Of a stretch of DNA of 64,000 bases, positions 1-9,792 are shown piece by piece (the stretch's first letter is position 1; every line of letters starts with the position of its first letter). The notes beneath the pieces are model-generated. The model had not been told where the DNA came from and searched no databases. It saw nothing but the letters and a program-made list of their open reading frames with translations. Both the position numbers and the translations under genes were made by a program. Origin of the DNA: Closterium sp. NIES-65 (lineage: Eukaryota; Streptophyta; Zygnematophyceae; Desmidiales; Closteriaceae); the NCBI GenBank assembly GCA_948144175.1, contig CANXME010000298.1:754001-818000 (forward strand). Direction: 5' to 3'.

Positions 1-339
1 GGAGGTGGGGAATGGGGATGGAGGTGGGGAAATGGGGATGGAGGTGGGGAAATGGGGATGGAGGTGGGGAAATGGGGATGGAGGTGGGGAATTGGGGTTG
101 GAGGTGGGAATTTGGGGATGGAGGTGGGGAAATGGGGATGGAGGTGGGGAAATGAGGATGGAGGTGGGGAAATGGGGATGGAGGTGGGGAAATGGGGATG
201 GAGGTGGGGAAATGGGGATGGAGGTGGGGAATGGGGATGGAGGTGGGGAAATGGGGATGGAGGTGGGGAATGGGGATGGAGGTGGGGAAATGGGGATGGA
301 GGTGGGGAAATGGGGATGGAGGTGGGGAAATGGGGATGG
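1..339. repeat. G-rich 19/20-bp minisatellite
   Basis: About 17 head-to-tail copies of a unit close to GAGGTGGGGAAATGGGGATG, with some copies one base shorter. Each unit has two GGGG runs plus GG doublets on the plus strand, so the array can form G-quadruplexes. It reads open in three frames only because it is repetitive; I do not call a protein. The array starts before the window. Confidence 0.95.
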
Positions 340-395
340 AAGGAAGCACGGAGAGACTGAGAAGGAAGAGCGCTGGGAGGAAGGCAGCTGCTGTG

Positions 396-546
396 GTGAT
401 GTGATGCTCCACGCCTTGCCACCACCCCCACACGTGATGTGATGCTCCACGCCTTGCCACCACCCCCACACGTGATGTGATGCTCAACGCCTTGCCACCA
501 CCCCCACACGTGATGTGATGCTCCACGCCTTGCCACCACTCCCACA
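396..546. repeat. 38-bp tandem repeat, four copies
   Basis: Four copies start at 396, 434, 472 and 510, exactly 38 bp apart. Each contains GTGATGTGATGCT, CGCCTTGCC and a run of ACCACCCCCACAC. Divergence between copies is one or two bases, so amplification is recent. Confidence 0.95.
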
Positions 547-1210
547 AATGAGAAATGAGTAGATCCGGATTCCCAAGAGTGAGAAAGCTGTTGGGAAAGG
601 ATTAGTAAGAGTTAGTGAGGGTTTGTCCTAAACCATAGCCTGAATGAGACTTGTCAAAAATCGCAACGAGCGCCAATCACCCTGTGTTTCTTCACTTCCC
701 ATGGCAGGGAAAAGCCACCCCTGGTCGTTATCAGCTCATGTGATTGGCGTTTTAACTCATATTTTCCCTGCTGGTCCCTTTAATCCACCACCTGCTACCT
801 GTCACCGCTGCTGCTCCATCTCCTCTGCTTACGATTGTAGTTACTATCGCCCTACCTTGACTGGCGGTTTCCTGGGCACAGACTGCATGTGCCACGCGTT
901 GGGGAAAAGAAATCGAGGCACCCAGCTGATGGGCGGGTGTGGCAGGCGCGAGGGGTGGGAGGGGTGGCGATGGGAGAAGTGGGGGGGGATACAGACGGTG
1001 GAAGGGAGGGAGACTAAGTGAAAGAAGGGAATTGCCGGGTTGGGGACGTGAGGGCTGACTGAGTCGACTAAAAGAAAAAAAGTTAAACGATGGTGAGGAC
1101 AGGAGGGGTCAAGCAGAAAAGCATGTGGTTTATAGCAGGGAAGGGGTCCAGTGGTCCCCTTTCCCAACCTTCTCACCTCACTCTCCCTCCACGACCCTCA
1201 CCTCTCTCGC
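547..1210. other. No gene recognised
   Basis: Mixed-composition sequence with no open frame that looks coding, no LTR end and no tRNA-like motif. The short frames on both strands lack recognisable domains. Confidence 0.6.
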
Positions 1211-1560
1211 CCTGAAGCGGATCGAATGCCGCACTGGTCCAGAGTGGAGCGTTCATCAAGCTGTCAGAGGAAAAGATAGGTGCAAAGCGGTGGAGAGTGG
1301 TTGAGAGCAATGTGGTGTGATGAATAGAGGAGCGCATCGAATGCCGCACTGATCCAGAGTGGAGCGCTCATCCAGCCGAAAACGGCAGGCATGGAAGGGA
1401 GGAGCAAAGCGGTGGAGAGTGGTTGTGATGTGATGACCAGAGGAGCACATCAAATGCCACACTGCCCAAGAGTGGAGCGCTCATCCAGCTGCAAAAGGCA
1501 CACAGCGAGAGGGTGCACAGCGGTGGGGACTGATTTGAAGTGGTTCAAGGAGTGGTGACA
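1211..1560. repeat. About 114-bp imperfect repeat, three copies
   Basis: A block with ATCGAATGCCGCACTG followed by CAGAGTGGAGCG and TCATCCAGC recurs at 1221, 1336 and 1449, spacing 115 and 113 bp. The intervening part holds GCAAAGCGGTGGAGAGTGGTTG in the first two copies and a weaker match in the third. No coding meaning is visible. Confidence 0.75.
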
Positions 1561-2121
1561 GAGTGTGGAACCGGATCGAGCAGCATGTATGGAATCCTAG
1601 TCATACGAACTGGTAGAAGGGTAAAAAGAGGTTGAGAAATGAACAGCGAGTTGCGGAGAGGATGATCAGCCATTCAACTGAGGAAAAAACTAGGGAAAGA
1701 ACAGCACCGGGTAGTGAAGAGGGTGTGGTCGTTCAAGCAAGAGGGCTGGTGCTCATTCCATTCCACAAGCTAGTCATCCACTTGTGCTCGAGTACTTTCA
1801 CACATTGGATTGGAGAAATCCGGCAATCCACGGTCGAATTTCCCAACTTTCAGCAGTTCAAATCGAATATCCAACCAGCGCGGTCAATGTTGCACTGGTT
1901 TTTCCGCGAGCACTTAGGTGTTTGCGTAACAGCTAAAAAATCCCGAACATGTTCGATGTTTGGGATTTTTTGCCAAAGAATGCGCAAACGCTGAACATGT
2001 TTAATCAAGACGAGCATCGAACATATTCAGCCGAACATTTTTGGCAAAAAAAAAAAAAAAATCTGTTCTGTTCTGTTCGTCTTGAACTTAGTGTTTTTGC
2101 TCATGTCTACACACAGCTAGT
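1561..2121. other. No gene recognised
   Basis: Unique-looking sequence with a few copies of GAACATGTTC-like palindromes near 1948 and 1995 and an A-tract at about 2047-2060. No domain is recognisable in any frame. Confidence 0.55.
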
Positions 2122-2720
2122 GTTCTTACCTCCACCCCATTGAACACCAGCGATGCCACCCCCCCTGCTGCCAGCGCCACGCCCTGATCCCTCAGCACCT
2201 TCATATCCACCCACCTCTAATATACTGCACCGCACTGAACCGCACTCAACCAGCTTTGAGTGCTCTTACCTCCACCCCGTTAAACACAAGCGATGCAGTC
2301 CCCCCTGCTGCCAGCGCCACGCCCTGATCCCGCAGCACCTCCTGCGCCACCCCCGCTGCCGTCTCCTCCTGCCAACACCACCTGCTGTTGCCTTCATAAC
2401 CACCACACTGCACCGCACTCCACCAGCCAAAGCTCTTACCTCCACCCCATTGAACACCAGCAATGCAGTCCCCCCTGCTGCCAGCGCCACGCCGTGATCC
2501 CGCAGCACCTGCTGCACCACCCCCCCTGCCGTTTCCTCCACCACTGTCGCATTACCCAGTATCTAAATATCCACCCACTGCACCGCACTCAACCAGCGAA
2601 TGCTCTTACCTCCACCCCATTGAACACCAGCGATGCAGTCCCCCCTGCGCCCAGCGCCACGCCCTGATCTCGTAGCACCTGTTGCGCCACCCCCCCTGCC
2701 GTCTCCTCCCGCCCCGCACT
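2122..2720 (-). repeat. Four tandem exon-like blocks with splice donors
   Basis: Read on the minus strand, four related blocks each encode a short stretch with the motif VLRDxGVALxAGG followed by LVFNGVE, and end at a consensus splice donor (G|GTAAGAG or GTAAGAAC). The donors lie at about 2129, 2269, 2439 and 2609, spacing 140-170 bp, and a conserved intron-start segment follows each. The frame of the peptide is kept in all copies although silent positions differ. This looks like amplification of one exon plus part of its intron, from a gene I do not recognise. It could also be a pseudogene array. Confidence 0.6.
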
Positions 2721-3360
2721 CACTCGCACCAGCTCACACACCCGGCTGGGATCAAGGAAAGGAAGTTGGAAGAGAAACGAGGAAGGGGAGAGTGGGATGG
2801 AGGGATGGGGTTGGTGGAACAGGGGGTGAAGATGCAAAGAGCAAGAGCGAAGGAAGGTGAGCGCTGGGTTGACATTACAGGCCTTTTCAGGTCTCAAACT
2901 CACTCACGCTAGCTCAGATGCTTGGCTGGGAGAGGGGAGTTAGTGGGGAGAGTAGAGGGTGCCTCGCCCGACACAAGGGGTTTGAAGAGGGAGGCGGGAT
3001 GGAGAGAGGAGTGAACGGCAGTGAATGGAGGTGAGTGCTGATCGACATTACAGAATTTCTGGGGAGGGAGTGGGGAGAGAGAGGGTTGGATTGGATCTTG
3101 AAGAGGGTGGTGAAGGATTGGAGAGAGCGACAGCGAAGGGAGGTGAGTGTTGAGTCAACCTGTCAGGCAAGTCACATCGATTTGAAATTCGTCCTCTCGA
3201 GCAAGAAAGGAAAGAAGAGATGGGAGGGGGACGGGAAAGGGAGGCAGGGTGAGAGGGAGTAGCGAAAGGGGGTGAGGGTTGAGAAGATATTACAAGGTTT
3301 CTGCTGTTACCTTCCCGCATCTCCTTGCCATGCGTCCCATCACCTACCGCCTCTCTTTCT
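2721..3360. other. Purine-rich stretch with a recurring GTGAG..ACAG block
   Basis: Mostly purine on the plus strand. A block of about 25 bases beginning GGTGAG(C/T)G(C/T)TG and ending near TTACAG appears at about 2855, 3028, 3140 and 3272, each preceded by a GCGAAGG- or GAGTG-like segment. No gene is recognised. Confidence 0.5.
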
Positions 3361-3693
3361 TGTCCATGTCGCCACTCACTAGTCCCTGTCGCCACTCACT
3401 AGTCCCTGTCGCCACTCACTAGTCCCTGTCGCCACTCACTAGTCCCTGTCGCCACTCACTAGTCCCTGTCGCCACTCACTAGTCCCTGTCGCCACTCACT
3501 AGTCCCTGTCGCCACTCACTAGTCCCTGTCGCCACTCACTAGTCCCTGTCGCCACTCACTAGTCCCTGTCGCCACTCACTAGTCCCTGTCGCCACTCACT
3601 AGTCCATGTCGCCACTCACTAGCCCCTGTCGCCACTCACTAGCCCCTGTCGCCACTCACTAGCCCCTGTCGCCACTCACTAGCCCCTGTCGCC
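3361..3693. repeat. 20-bp minisatellite, about 17 copies
   Basis: Perfectly phased copies of AGTCCCTGTCGCCACTCACT; the last four carry AGCCCC instead of AGTCCC, and the first carries CCATG. Copies are directly adjacent with no spacers, so this is not a CRISPR array. Confidence 0.97.
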
Positions 3694-4020
3694 GCCCCCA
3701 AGTCGTGTCTCCTCGTCCACCTCACCCCCTCTCACTTGCTCGCCATCAACAGTACCCTCCCCACCTATAATCAAAGACGACTCAAACACACTCCCCCCTC
3801 TTCGTTACCATCCTGAACAGCCAAGCCAACCATAAGCTAAGACTCACGAATGTACCAGCATAAGTTGCTACAATACATGTACAAGGCTGAATACAACTTC
3901 CTACCAAATCTCTAACCCTAGCGCTATCCCTACCGTGTCCCCCATCTTCCCCACCGTACCTGTGCGCCATCTGCATCAGCACCTCCACCTCCTGCCAGGC
4001 CGAATCAGATTCCTACCCAT

Positions 4021-4240
4021 CATCGCCTTGCACTTGCCCCTTGCGCCATCGCCTTGCACTTGCCCCTTGCGCCATCGCCTTGCACTTGCCCCTTGCGCCA
4101 TCGCCTTGCACTTGCCCCTTGCGCCATCGCCTTGCACTTGCCCCTTGCGCCATCGCCTTGCACTTGCCCCTTGCGCCATCGCCTTGCACTTGCCCCTTGC
4201 GCCATCGCCTTGCACTTGCCCCTTGCGCCATCGCCTTGAG
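4021..4240. repeat. 26-bp minisatellite, about eight copies
   Basis: Adjacent copies of a 26-bp unit containing CATCGCCTTGCACTTG and CCCCTTGCGC, nearly identical from 4021 to 4238. One more partial copy sits at about 4377-4410 inside the larger repeated block. Confidence 0.95.
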
Positions 4241-4534
4241 CACTTACCACCCTCAGCCGCTTCACGTCTCGCCCTGCCCGGCTCCCCATCCCCTCCCCAC
4301 TGCACCTGACCGCCGTCACCAGCAGCACTTCCACCTCCTATTACTATTACCCTGAATAGCTTACACGAACCCAACGCCTTGCACTTGCCCCTTGCGCCAT
4401 CGCCTTGAGCAGTTACTTCCCTCAGCCGCTTCACATTTATTAACCCTACCCGGCTCCCCCACCCGTGCCGCACCTGTCCGCCACCAGCAGCAGCACTTCC
4501 ACTTCATACAATCATTACCCTGCATTGCTTACAC

Positions 4535-4720
4535 AAACCCTAACCCGATATCGAATCCTAACCCTGACACTAATCCGAGGGCTAGCACTACCAGCTACCC
4601 CACCCCCCCACCTGTCCGCCATCAGCAGCAGCACTTCCACTTCCTATGATTATTACCGTAAATTGCTTACACAAATCCTAACCCGAGATCTAACCCTAAC
4701 CCTGACCCTAACGCGAGGTC
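4535..4720. repeat. Degenerate telomere-like CCCTAA repeats
   Basis: Two clusters, near 4538-4580 and 4674-4712, carry runs such as AACCCTAACCC and CTAACCCTAACCCTGACCC. Copies are imperfect and broken by other sequence, so this is an interstitial or subtelomeric remnant rather than an active telomere. Confidence 0.6.
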
Positions 4721-4825
4721 GACGGCTAGCCCTAGTACCCGGCTCCCCACCCCATCGCACCTGTCCGCCATCAGCAGCAGCACTTCCACCTCCTGCGCGC
4801 CCGAATCGCCCGCCATCACCTTGCG

Positions 4826-4908
4826 CCTTTGAGCCTTGCGCCTTGCGCCTTGCGACTTGCTCCTTGCGCCTTGCACCGTGCGGATTCCGCCTTACGCCTT
4901 GCGTGCTG
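4826..4908. repeat. 7-bp CCTTGCG repeat
   Basis: Ten or so imperfect copies of CCTTGCG or CTTGCGC, the same word found in the 26-bp array upstream, suggesting a shared origin by slippage. Confidence 0.8.
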
Positions 4909-5054
4909 CCGCTTTGACCCGCCGTCAGCCCCCAACCTGCCTTCCGCTTGCTTCGGCACGCCCTGTACCTCTCGTCGTGCCTCCTCCCCCGTACGGCCCA
5001 CACCAGCCCCTTCACCAACACGGCTCACCAACTGCCGTTCAATCCTGTCAACCT

Positions 5055-5135
5055 CTCCGCTCCCACTCTCTCTCGCCTCCTCTCCGCTCCCACTCTCTCT
5101 CGCCTCCTCTCCGCTCCCACTCTCTCTCGCCTCCC
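5055..5135. repeat. 27-bp tandem repeat, three copies
   Basis: Three copies start at 5055, 5082 and 5109, each with CTCCGCTCCCACTCTCTC followed by TCGCCTC. They are essentially identical. Confidence 0.95.
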
Positions 5136-5531
5136 GGCGCACTCGCCCGCCGCTATTGTTCCTTCCCTCACGCCGCGGCGCCCCACCTGCCTCACCCTTC
5201 GATGATTCGCCACGCGCTGATTGGCTGCGACGAAGCTGACACGGATAGGCCCTGGTTGTCGTTTGTGACAGTATCGGACGGGGCTCAAACTTGTGTTCAC
5301 AGCGACGAGACGATGATGGCATTCACTGCCCTGTCCTTGAGTTCGAGTTGCATTCAGAATCCTCGGTGGTAACGGAACCGTTTGCAGAAGGCGATCTTCT
5401 AAGGCTGTTATAAAACGCGTAACACCTAACCTTGTGATATGCATATAGTTAAAAAAGTAACGCTTAATTTACTTAACGACCCTCGTCGCGCCTTCTGAAA
5501 ATTGATTAGTGTAAAAAAAAAAAAAAAAAAC
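5136..5531. other. No gene; A-tract at its end
   Basis: Unique-looking sequence with no recognisable coding frame. It ends in an A-tract at about 5513-5530 directly before the copia fragment. That could be a retrotransposition scar, but no target duplication is visible. Confidence 0.5.
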
Positions 5532-6540
5532 TGAGCGCCGCATTGGCTTGGTCATGGAGATCGGCAGAACCTCCATGACCCATAGTGCGTTCCATTTTCT
5601 ATGGCCCTATGCGGTTCGCTATGGCACCTACCAGCTAAACCTCTGGCCTCGTGTCTCACAACTAGGGGATTCGCTGACCAGTCTTTGGACCGGGTCCCCT
5701 AGTGTTGTATTGGAGTTTCGAGTCTGAGGCAGCCTTGCGCTTGTCCGCGATACTTCTGCGGACAAGCTATCGGCTCGTGCCATCCCCTATGCCTTCGATG
5801 GTTTCCCGGTGGACTCTCCTGAGTTTGAGTTTTACCACCCGCCGTTCTACCGGCTCCTAGACTCTCGTGACGTCCGGTTTGACGAGTAAGTGTCCTACTA
5901 TACCCGCTACCCCTGTCGAGGTCTCCCGGTTCCTCCCCCTCCTCTTTTCCTCGCCCCTCCTCTTTTCCTCGCCCCTCCTTTTTTCCTCGCCCCCACTCCT
6001 CCTCCTGCTCCCGTTCCTGCGGTAACCCAGCCCCCCCCCAGGTCCTGCCCCGTCAAGTGTGTCTCACGCTACTCCTCTCCCCTCGGTAGCTCGTCAGTGT
6101 CGTCTCCCTCCCCACAGTTCTCCTCACAGTCCTCCTCACAGTCACCTCAGCAACCTTCGGCACAATTGCGATAGACTGCAGTGGACTCACGGGGTGTCGG
6201 AGCTGGAGGTGTTGGCACTTGAGGTGCTCGTTTTGGGGGTGCTCGTCTTGGGGGTGCTATAGTTGGAGGTGCTGGCACTGGAGGTGCTATTCCGGGGGGT
6301 GCAGGAGCTGGAGGTGTTGGCACAAGGGGTGCTAGTTTGGGGGGTGCTAAAGTGGTGGTTACTGACCCTGGAGGTCGTGGTTCTGGGGGTGGTGGCATCG
6401 GGAATTTTGGGGCTCCCGCGATCGGTTGGGAAACCACTTGCTGGCGAGTGGTTTTCGGGTCCAGACATTTGCCTGGTTTTGGCGATTGGTTTTCTATCCT
6501 AGTGGCATCTAGCGCCCGGTTGGTTTTCGGTTGGGCGAAT
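5532..6540 (+). pseudogene. Decayed copia fragment (integrase end and linker)
   Basis: The first part translates, with interruptions, to the C-terminal integrase text of the B/E/F type: a MExxRTSM-like stretch, FHFLWPYAVRY, a VRDTSADKL-like stretch and the FYHP block. From 6180 to 6390 it becomes a Gly/Ala-rich repeat with GGA steps, the equivalent of the linker between integrase and reverse transcriptase. There is no RT, no gag and no LTR, and several frameshifts and stops are present. It is an old, truncated relative of the neighbouring elements and forms the DNA into which element A inserted. Confidence 0.75.
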
Positions 6541-6561
6541 GAATGCCTGCCAAGCCTGCAC

Positions 6562-6703
6562 TGTCAGAATGTTGTATTTGTCTAGCCTGCAGTGGGGTAC
6601 TCTATAGCAAGTACAACCCAATTTAGGGTTTCCTATATGTACTCAACTGCTTGCTAGTGCATCCCTCTTTTCTGCTTCTAAACTTTTCCTCATGATTCTG
6701 ACA
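6562..6703 (+). repeat. 5' LTR of element A
   Basis: A 142-bp LTR from TGTCAGAATG to GATTCTGACA. It shares the core around GTGGGGTACTCTATAGC, the AGTACAACCCAA block and TTTCCTATATGTACTCA with the LTRs of B and J. Confidence 0.92.
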
Positions 6704-6715
6704 TGGTATCAGAGT
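6704..6715 (+). other. Primer-binding site of A (initiator Met type)
   Basis: TGGTATCAGAGT follows the LTR end directly and matches the complement of the plant initiator tRNA-Met 3' end except at its last base. Confidence 0.9.
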
Positions 6716-7697
6716 GTGTCCTTCCTTGGCCTATGGGCCCACCAACCTGCTTCCGCTGCTACTTGATCTGTCGCACGCCCCGTGGCGTGCGACCTATTCT
6801 ACTCTCTGGCGCGCGGCCCCTTTCCTTCCTAGCGCGCCGCCCCCGCTATTTCGTCGCGGCACCCTAGGGAGCCGCTCGCGCCCCCCGCCCGTCCATTGCG
6901 ACGCCCTGGGGTGTCGCGCGCGGCCCCTGCCGTACTGCCGCGGCGCCCGGGCAAAGCGCGCGCGGCCCCTGCCGTCACGTCGCGGCGCTCTGGGGAGCCG
7001 CATGCTACCCCCCGCTACCTCGTCGCGGCGCCCAGGGGAGCCGCGCGCGGCCCCTCGCTGCCCCGTGGTGGCGCCCTGGGGGCCGCGCACCGTCCCCCTA
7101 GCCGTCCCCCGCACTCCTACCCCCTGCAACCCGTTTTAGGGTTTGGGGGTGGGGAGTGTAGGGTTGGCGGTTGTGGGGGTGCCGGTTGTGTGCGCCGTCC
7201 CCTACTCCTCCTCCTCTTCCGTCTCCCGCTGTTGCAGCAGCCGCTCAGGGGGGTGGGTGTGTGGGAGCCGAAGGAGTGGTGCTAGGGGGGTGTCGTGGGA
7301 GTGGAGCTAGGGGTGCAGCAGGGGGTGTGTGATAAGGGCGTGGGGCAGCTGGGGGAGGTTGAGTGGAGGCAGCTGTCATGTCGTCAGCAGCGCCAGTAGT
7401 CCGGAGGCTACAATCTTCGGTAGTTGCCAGTCGCCTGTGGGTCAGTTGCTCCAGTCAGGAGGCTACAATCTCCGCGGAGCCAGTTACTCCTATAGTCCGG
7501 GCCCTTGCTTCGGTAGCCACTGAGCCAGCAGCTCCTGTGTGTCTCCAGCTTCAGCAGACGCATCCATCTTCTCGCCCCCACAGTCTCTCCTCCTCCTCAC
7601 TTGCCCCCTGTGATAGCCTCTAGCTTTGCTTGCAATTGTGAACTTGCTCTATGACTGCGTGCTCTGCTGATTACACCCCAATTTGGCTATGGGGGTG
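6716..7697 (+). other. Non-coding interior of A with a hairpin before the 3' LTR
   Basis: The interior opens with a segment around CTATGGGCCCACC and CTTCCGCTGCTAC that recurs in I and J. It continues with a GC-rich part (6780-7130), then a conserved block with GGGGGTGGGTGTGTGGGAGCC. None of the open frames resembles gag or pol. At 7676-7694 CCCCA and TGGGG flank a 9-base loop (ATTTGGCTA), three bases before the 3' LTR. The same hairpin is present in B, E, F, I and J. Confidence 0.8.
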
Positions 7698-7750
7698 TGT
7701 CAGAATGTTGTATTTGTCTAGCCCGCAGTGGGGTACTCTATAGCGAGTAC
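7698..7750 (+). repeat. 3' LTR of A, first part
   Basis: Begins TGTCAGAATGTTG and stops at GAGTAC where B is inserted. The last five bases AGTAC are the target duplication of B. Confidence 0.92.
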
Positions 7751-7887
7751 TGTGGAAAGTAGAACGAGAATGAATGAACTATGAATGAAGTGAGTACATA
7801 TAGGAAACCCTACTTGTGTTGTACCCCCTATGGGATACCCCACTACAGCCTAAACAATAGCATAAGCTATATATATATGTTCTGACA
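7751..7887 (-). repeat. 3' LTR of B
   Basis: On the minus strand it starts TGTCAGAACATATATATATA and ends TTCCACA. The run of TATATA near its start may serve as a TATA box. Confidence 0.93.
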
Positions 7888-7889
7888 CA

Positions 7890-7910
7890 CCCCCATAGGC
7901 AAAGTGGGGG
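7890..7910 (-). promoter_or_regulatory. PPT-region hairpin of B
   Basis: CCCCCA and TGGGGG flank a 9-base loop, two bases from the 3' LTR. The G-run on the element sense strand is the likely plus-strand primer. It is identical in structure to the one in E and F. Confidence 0.75.
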
Positions 7911-8094
7911 AGAACAAGGGGTCACAAGACCAGTCAAGCAAAACAAAGCAAAGCTCAGGGTGGATCACAAAGTCACCACACAGTCCGAGCACAAGAGCAA
8001 GGCCAAAGGCAAGTTCACATGCAGGAGTACAGACATATATATATAAAGCTAGACAAGCAAGAGCAGGTATATATATGTGACAGTACAAGTAAGG

Positions 8095-9792
8095 TCAAGA
8101 GGAGAGCAAGTGAGGCAAAACAGGTACAAGACCCAGCTGGGTGCAGAAGCGCCGATGGTCACAAGGCGCGAGTGCCTTGGTGAACACATCAGCAGTGTTG
8201 GCCTTAGAGGCCACGTACGCAAGCCGCAACTGTCCACGCTGCTGTAGCTCACGAGCAAGGAAGTAGCGAAGAGCAATGTGCTTCGTTCTGTGCTCCAGAC
8301 GCTGCTCTCGACACAAGGCCAGCATGGCCTTGTTGTCTACGTACAGCACTGGAGGAGAACGAGGCGGCTCTCCAAGGTCAGTCAGCAGGTAGGTGAGCCA
8401 GCGAAGCTCCTGTGCAGCCATGGCCCCTGCGTAGATCTCAGCCTCACAACTGGAGCTGAGAACCGAAGACGAGCGAGTAGCCCGCCACGAGACAGAGCTG
8501 GAACCAAGGCTGAAGGTGTAACCCTGTGACGACCGCTGCGTAGCCTGGTCGTCAGCCCAAGAAGCGTCCGCGTGACCTATAAGGACCATTGGACTCCGCC
8601 CTCCAAGCACTAGCCCCATGCCCGACGTACTGCACAGGTAGCGCAATACCCTCTTCGCTGCAGCCATGTGCTCTGGTCGGTGTCTCCCAGGAGCAACATA
8701 GCGTGCAAGAATGCTAAGAGGGTATGCAAGGTCAGGTCGTGTGCAGGTCATCAGGTACATGAGGCAGCCAACAAGCTCTGGGTACAGGCCACTCGACTCT
8801 ACGGACTCATCCGAAGGCAGAGCTGAGAGCGAGTGGCGAGTAGATAGAGGAGTGGCCTGAGGCAAGGAGTACGTGAAGCCGAAGCGCTGAAGGACCTGCT
8901 GCACCATGTGTGACTGAGTCAAGGTAATGGTGCGGCGTGCTCTGTCCCGGGTGATCTGCAAGCCAAGGTAGCTGCGCAGTTCACCCACGTCTGTGCACGT
9001 GTGTCTCTTCAGCAGCTCGGACTTCACGTAGGCGAGTCCAGCAGTGTCCGCTGTGGCAAAGACCAAGTCGTCGACGTACACGAGGATGTAGAACGGCGGC
9101 AGTGAAGTGTCGGTGCGCAGAAACAGCGACGGGTCAGCAGTAGAAGGAGCAAACCTAAGAGCTGCAAGCGTAGTCCTCAGTGTGTCGTGCCACTCACGCG
9201 GTGCCTGGCGGAGACCGTAGACTGGCCCTCGGAGGCTCCACTGGGTGCCAGGAGGGAAAGTCCCAGTGAAGCCAGGTGGACGGCGCAGCCAGATCTCCTC
9301 GTGCAGGCTACCCTGCAAGAACGCAGTGCTGAAGTCGAGAGAGTGAAGCTCGTAGTCGCGCTGAGCGGCTGTGCAGCAGCACCCGAAGAGTGGTCATCTT
9401 CGGGGTGGGAGAGGAGGTCTGAAAATAGTCAACTCCCTGCCGCTGACTGAAGCCACGAGCGACGTACCGTGCCTTGAAGACAGGTGGAGAGCCCGGCGGC
9501 CGCTTCACCCTCAAGATCCACATGCCACTGACGATGTTCGCCCCAGGAGGGGGAACCGCATCGACGTAGGTGCCTGTGGACTTCCAGGAAGCCATCTCTG
9601 CATCCATAGCTGCCTGCCACTGAGAGGAGTAGGGACCCTCTACGGCCTCCGCGTAAGAGCGTGGAGTCGGGATGTCTAGTGCATCCGGGTCTCCCTCAGG
9701 AGCAAGCAGTACAGACGCGAGATGAGGTGAAGCAGCAGCTAGACACTGGAACTCCTCCGCCTGTCCTCTAGGACGTCCGTGCCAAGAGCACA
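8095..9792 (-). pseudogene. B reverse transcriptase and RNase H
   Basis: The upstream part (9308-9793) carries the RT start with the YAEAVEGP, VSGMWILRVKR and ARYVARGF motifs. The downstream part (8095-9318, another frame) has LHEEIWLRRPPG, VYGLRQAPREW, the catalytic YVDDLVF and YLGLQITRDR, then RNase H with SCEAEIYAGA, YVDNKAM and the closing ANTADVFTKAL motif. A frameshift near 9318 separates the two. Catalytic residues are all present. It copies the element RNA into DNA inside the virus-like particle. Length and order are standard for copia. Confidence 0.92.

Larger units (their letters stand above)
3958..4815 (-). repeat. Five tandem exon-like blocks with CAG|GT donors
   Basis: On the minus strand five blocks encode a peptide around (Q)EVEVLLxMADR and end at a CAG|GTRCG or CAG|GTGC splice donor, at about 3961, 4303, 4468, 4610 and 4760. 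The first and last also carry a preceding DSxxQ segment, and the first has a possible TAG acceptor. The last four are 142-165 bp apart and share the flanking text with CGGCTCCCC and TTGCTTACACAAA-like segments. As with the block array at 2122, this looks like repeated copies of one exon and its intron edges. The parent gene is not recognised. Confidence 0.55.

Noticed and set aside
5..442. Open frame with Gly/Trp-rich repeats
   Set aside because: Produced by the 20-bp minisatellite; other frames of the array are open too.
1632..1994. 120-residue open frame on the plus strand
   Set aside because: No domain, no codon pattern different from its surroundings, and no support on either side.
3361..3693. 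Regular repeats that could suggest a CRISPR array
   Set aside because: Copies touch each other with no unique spacers, and the genome is eukaryotic; it is a plain minisatellite.
7867..8088. Small minus-strand frame after the RNase H of B
   Set aside because: It covers the untranslated part and PPT hairpin; the matching frame in E exists only because the pol stop was lost.
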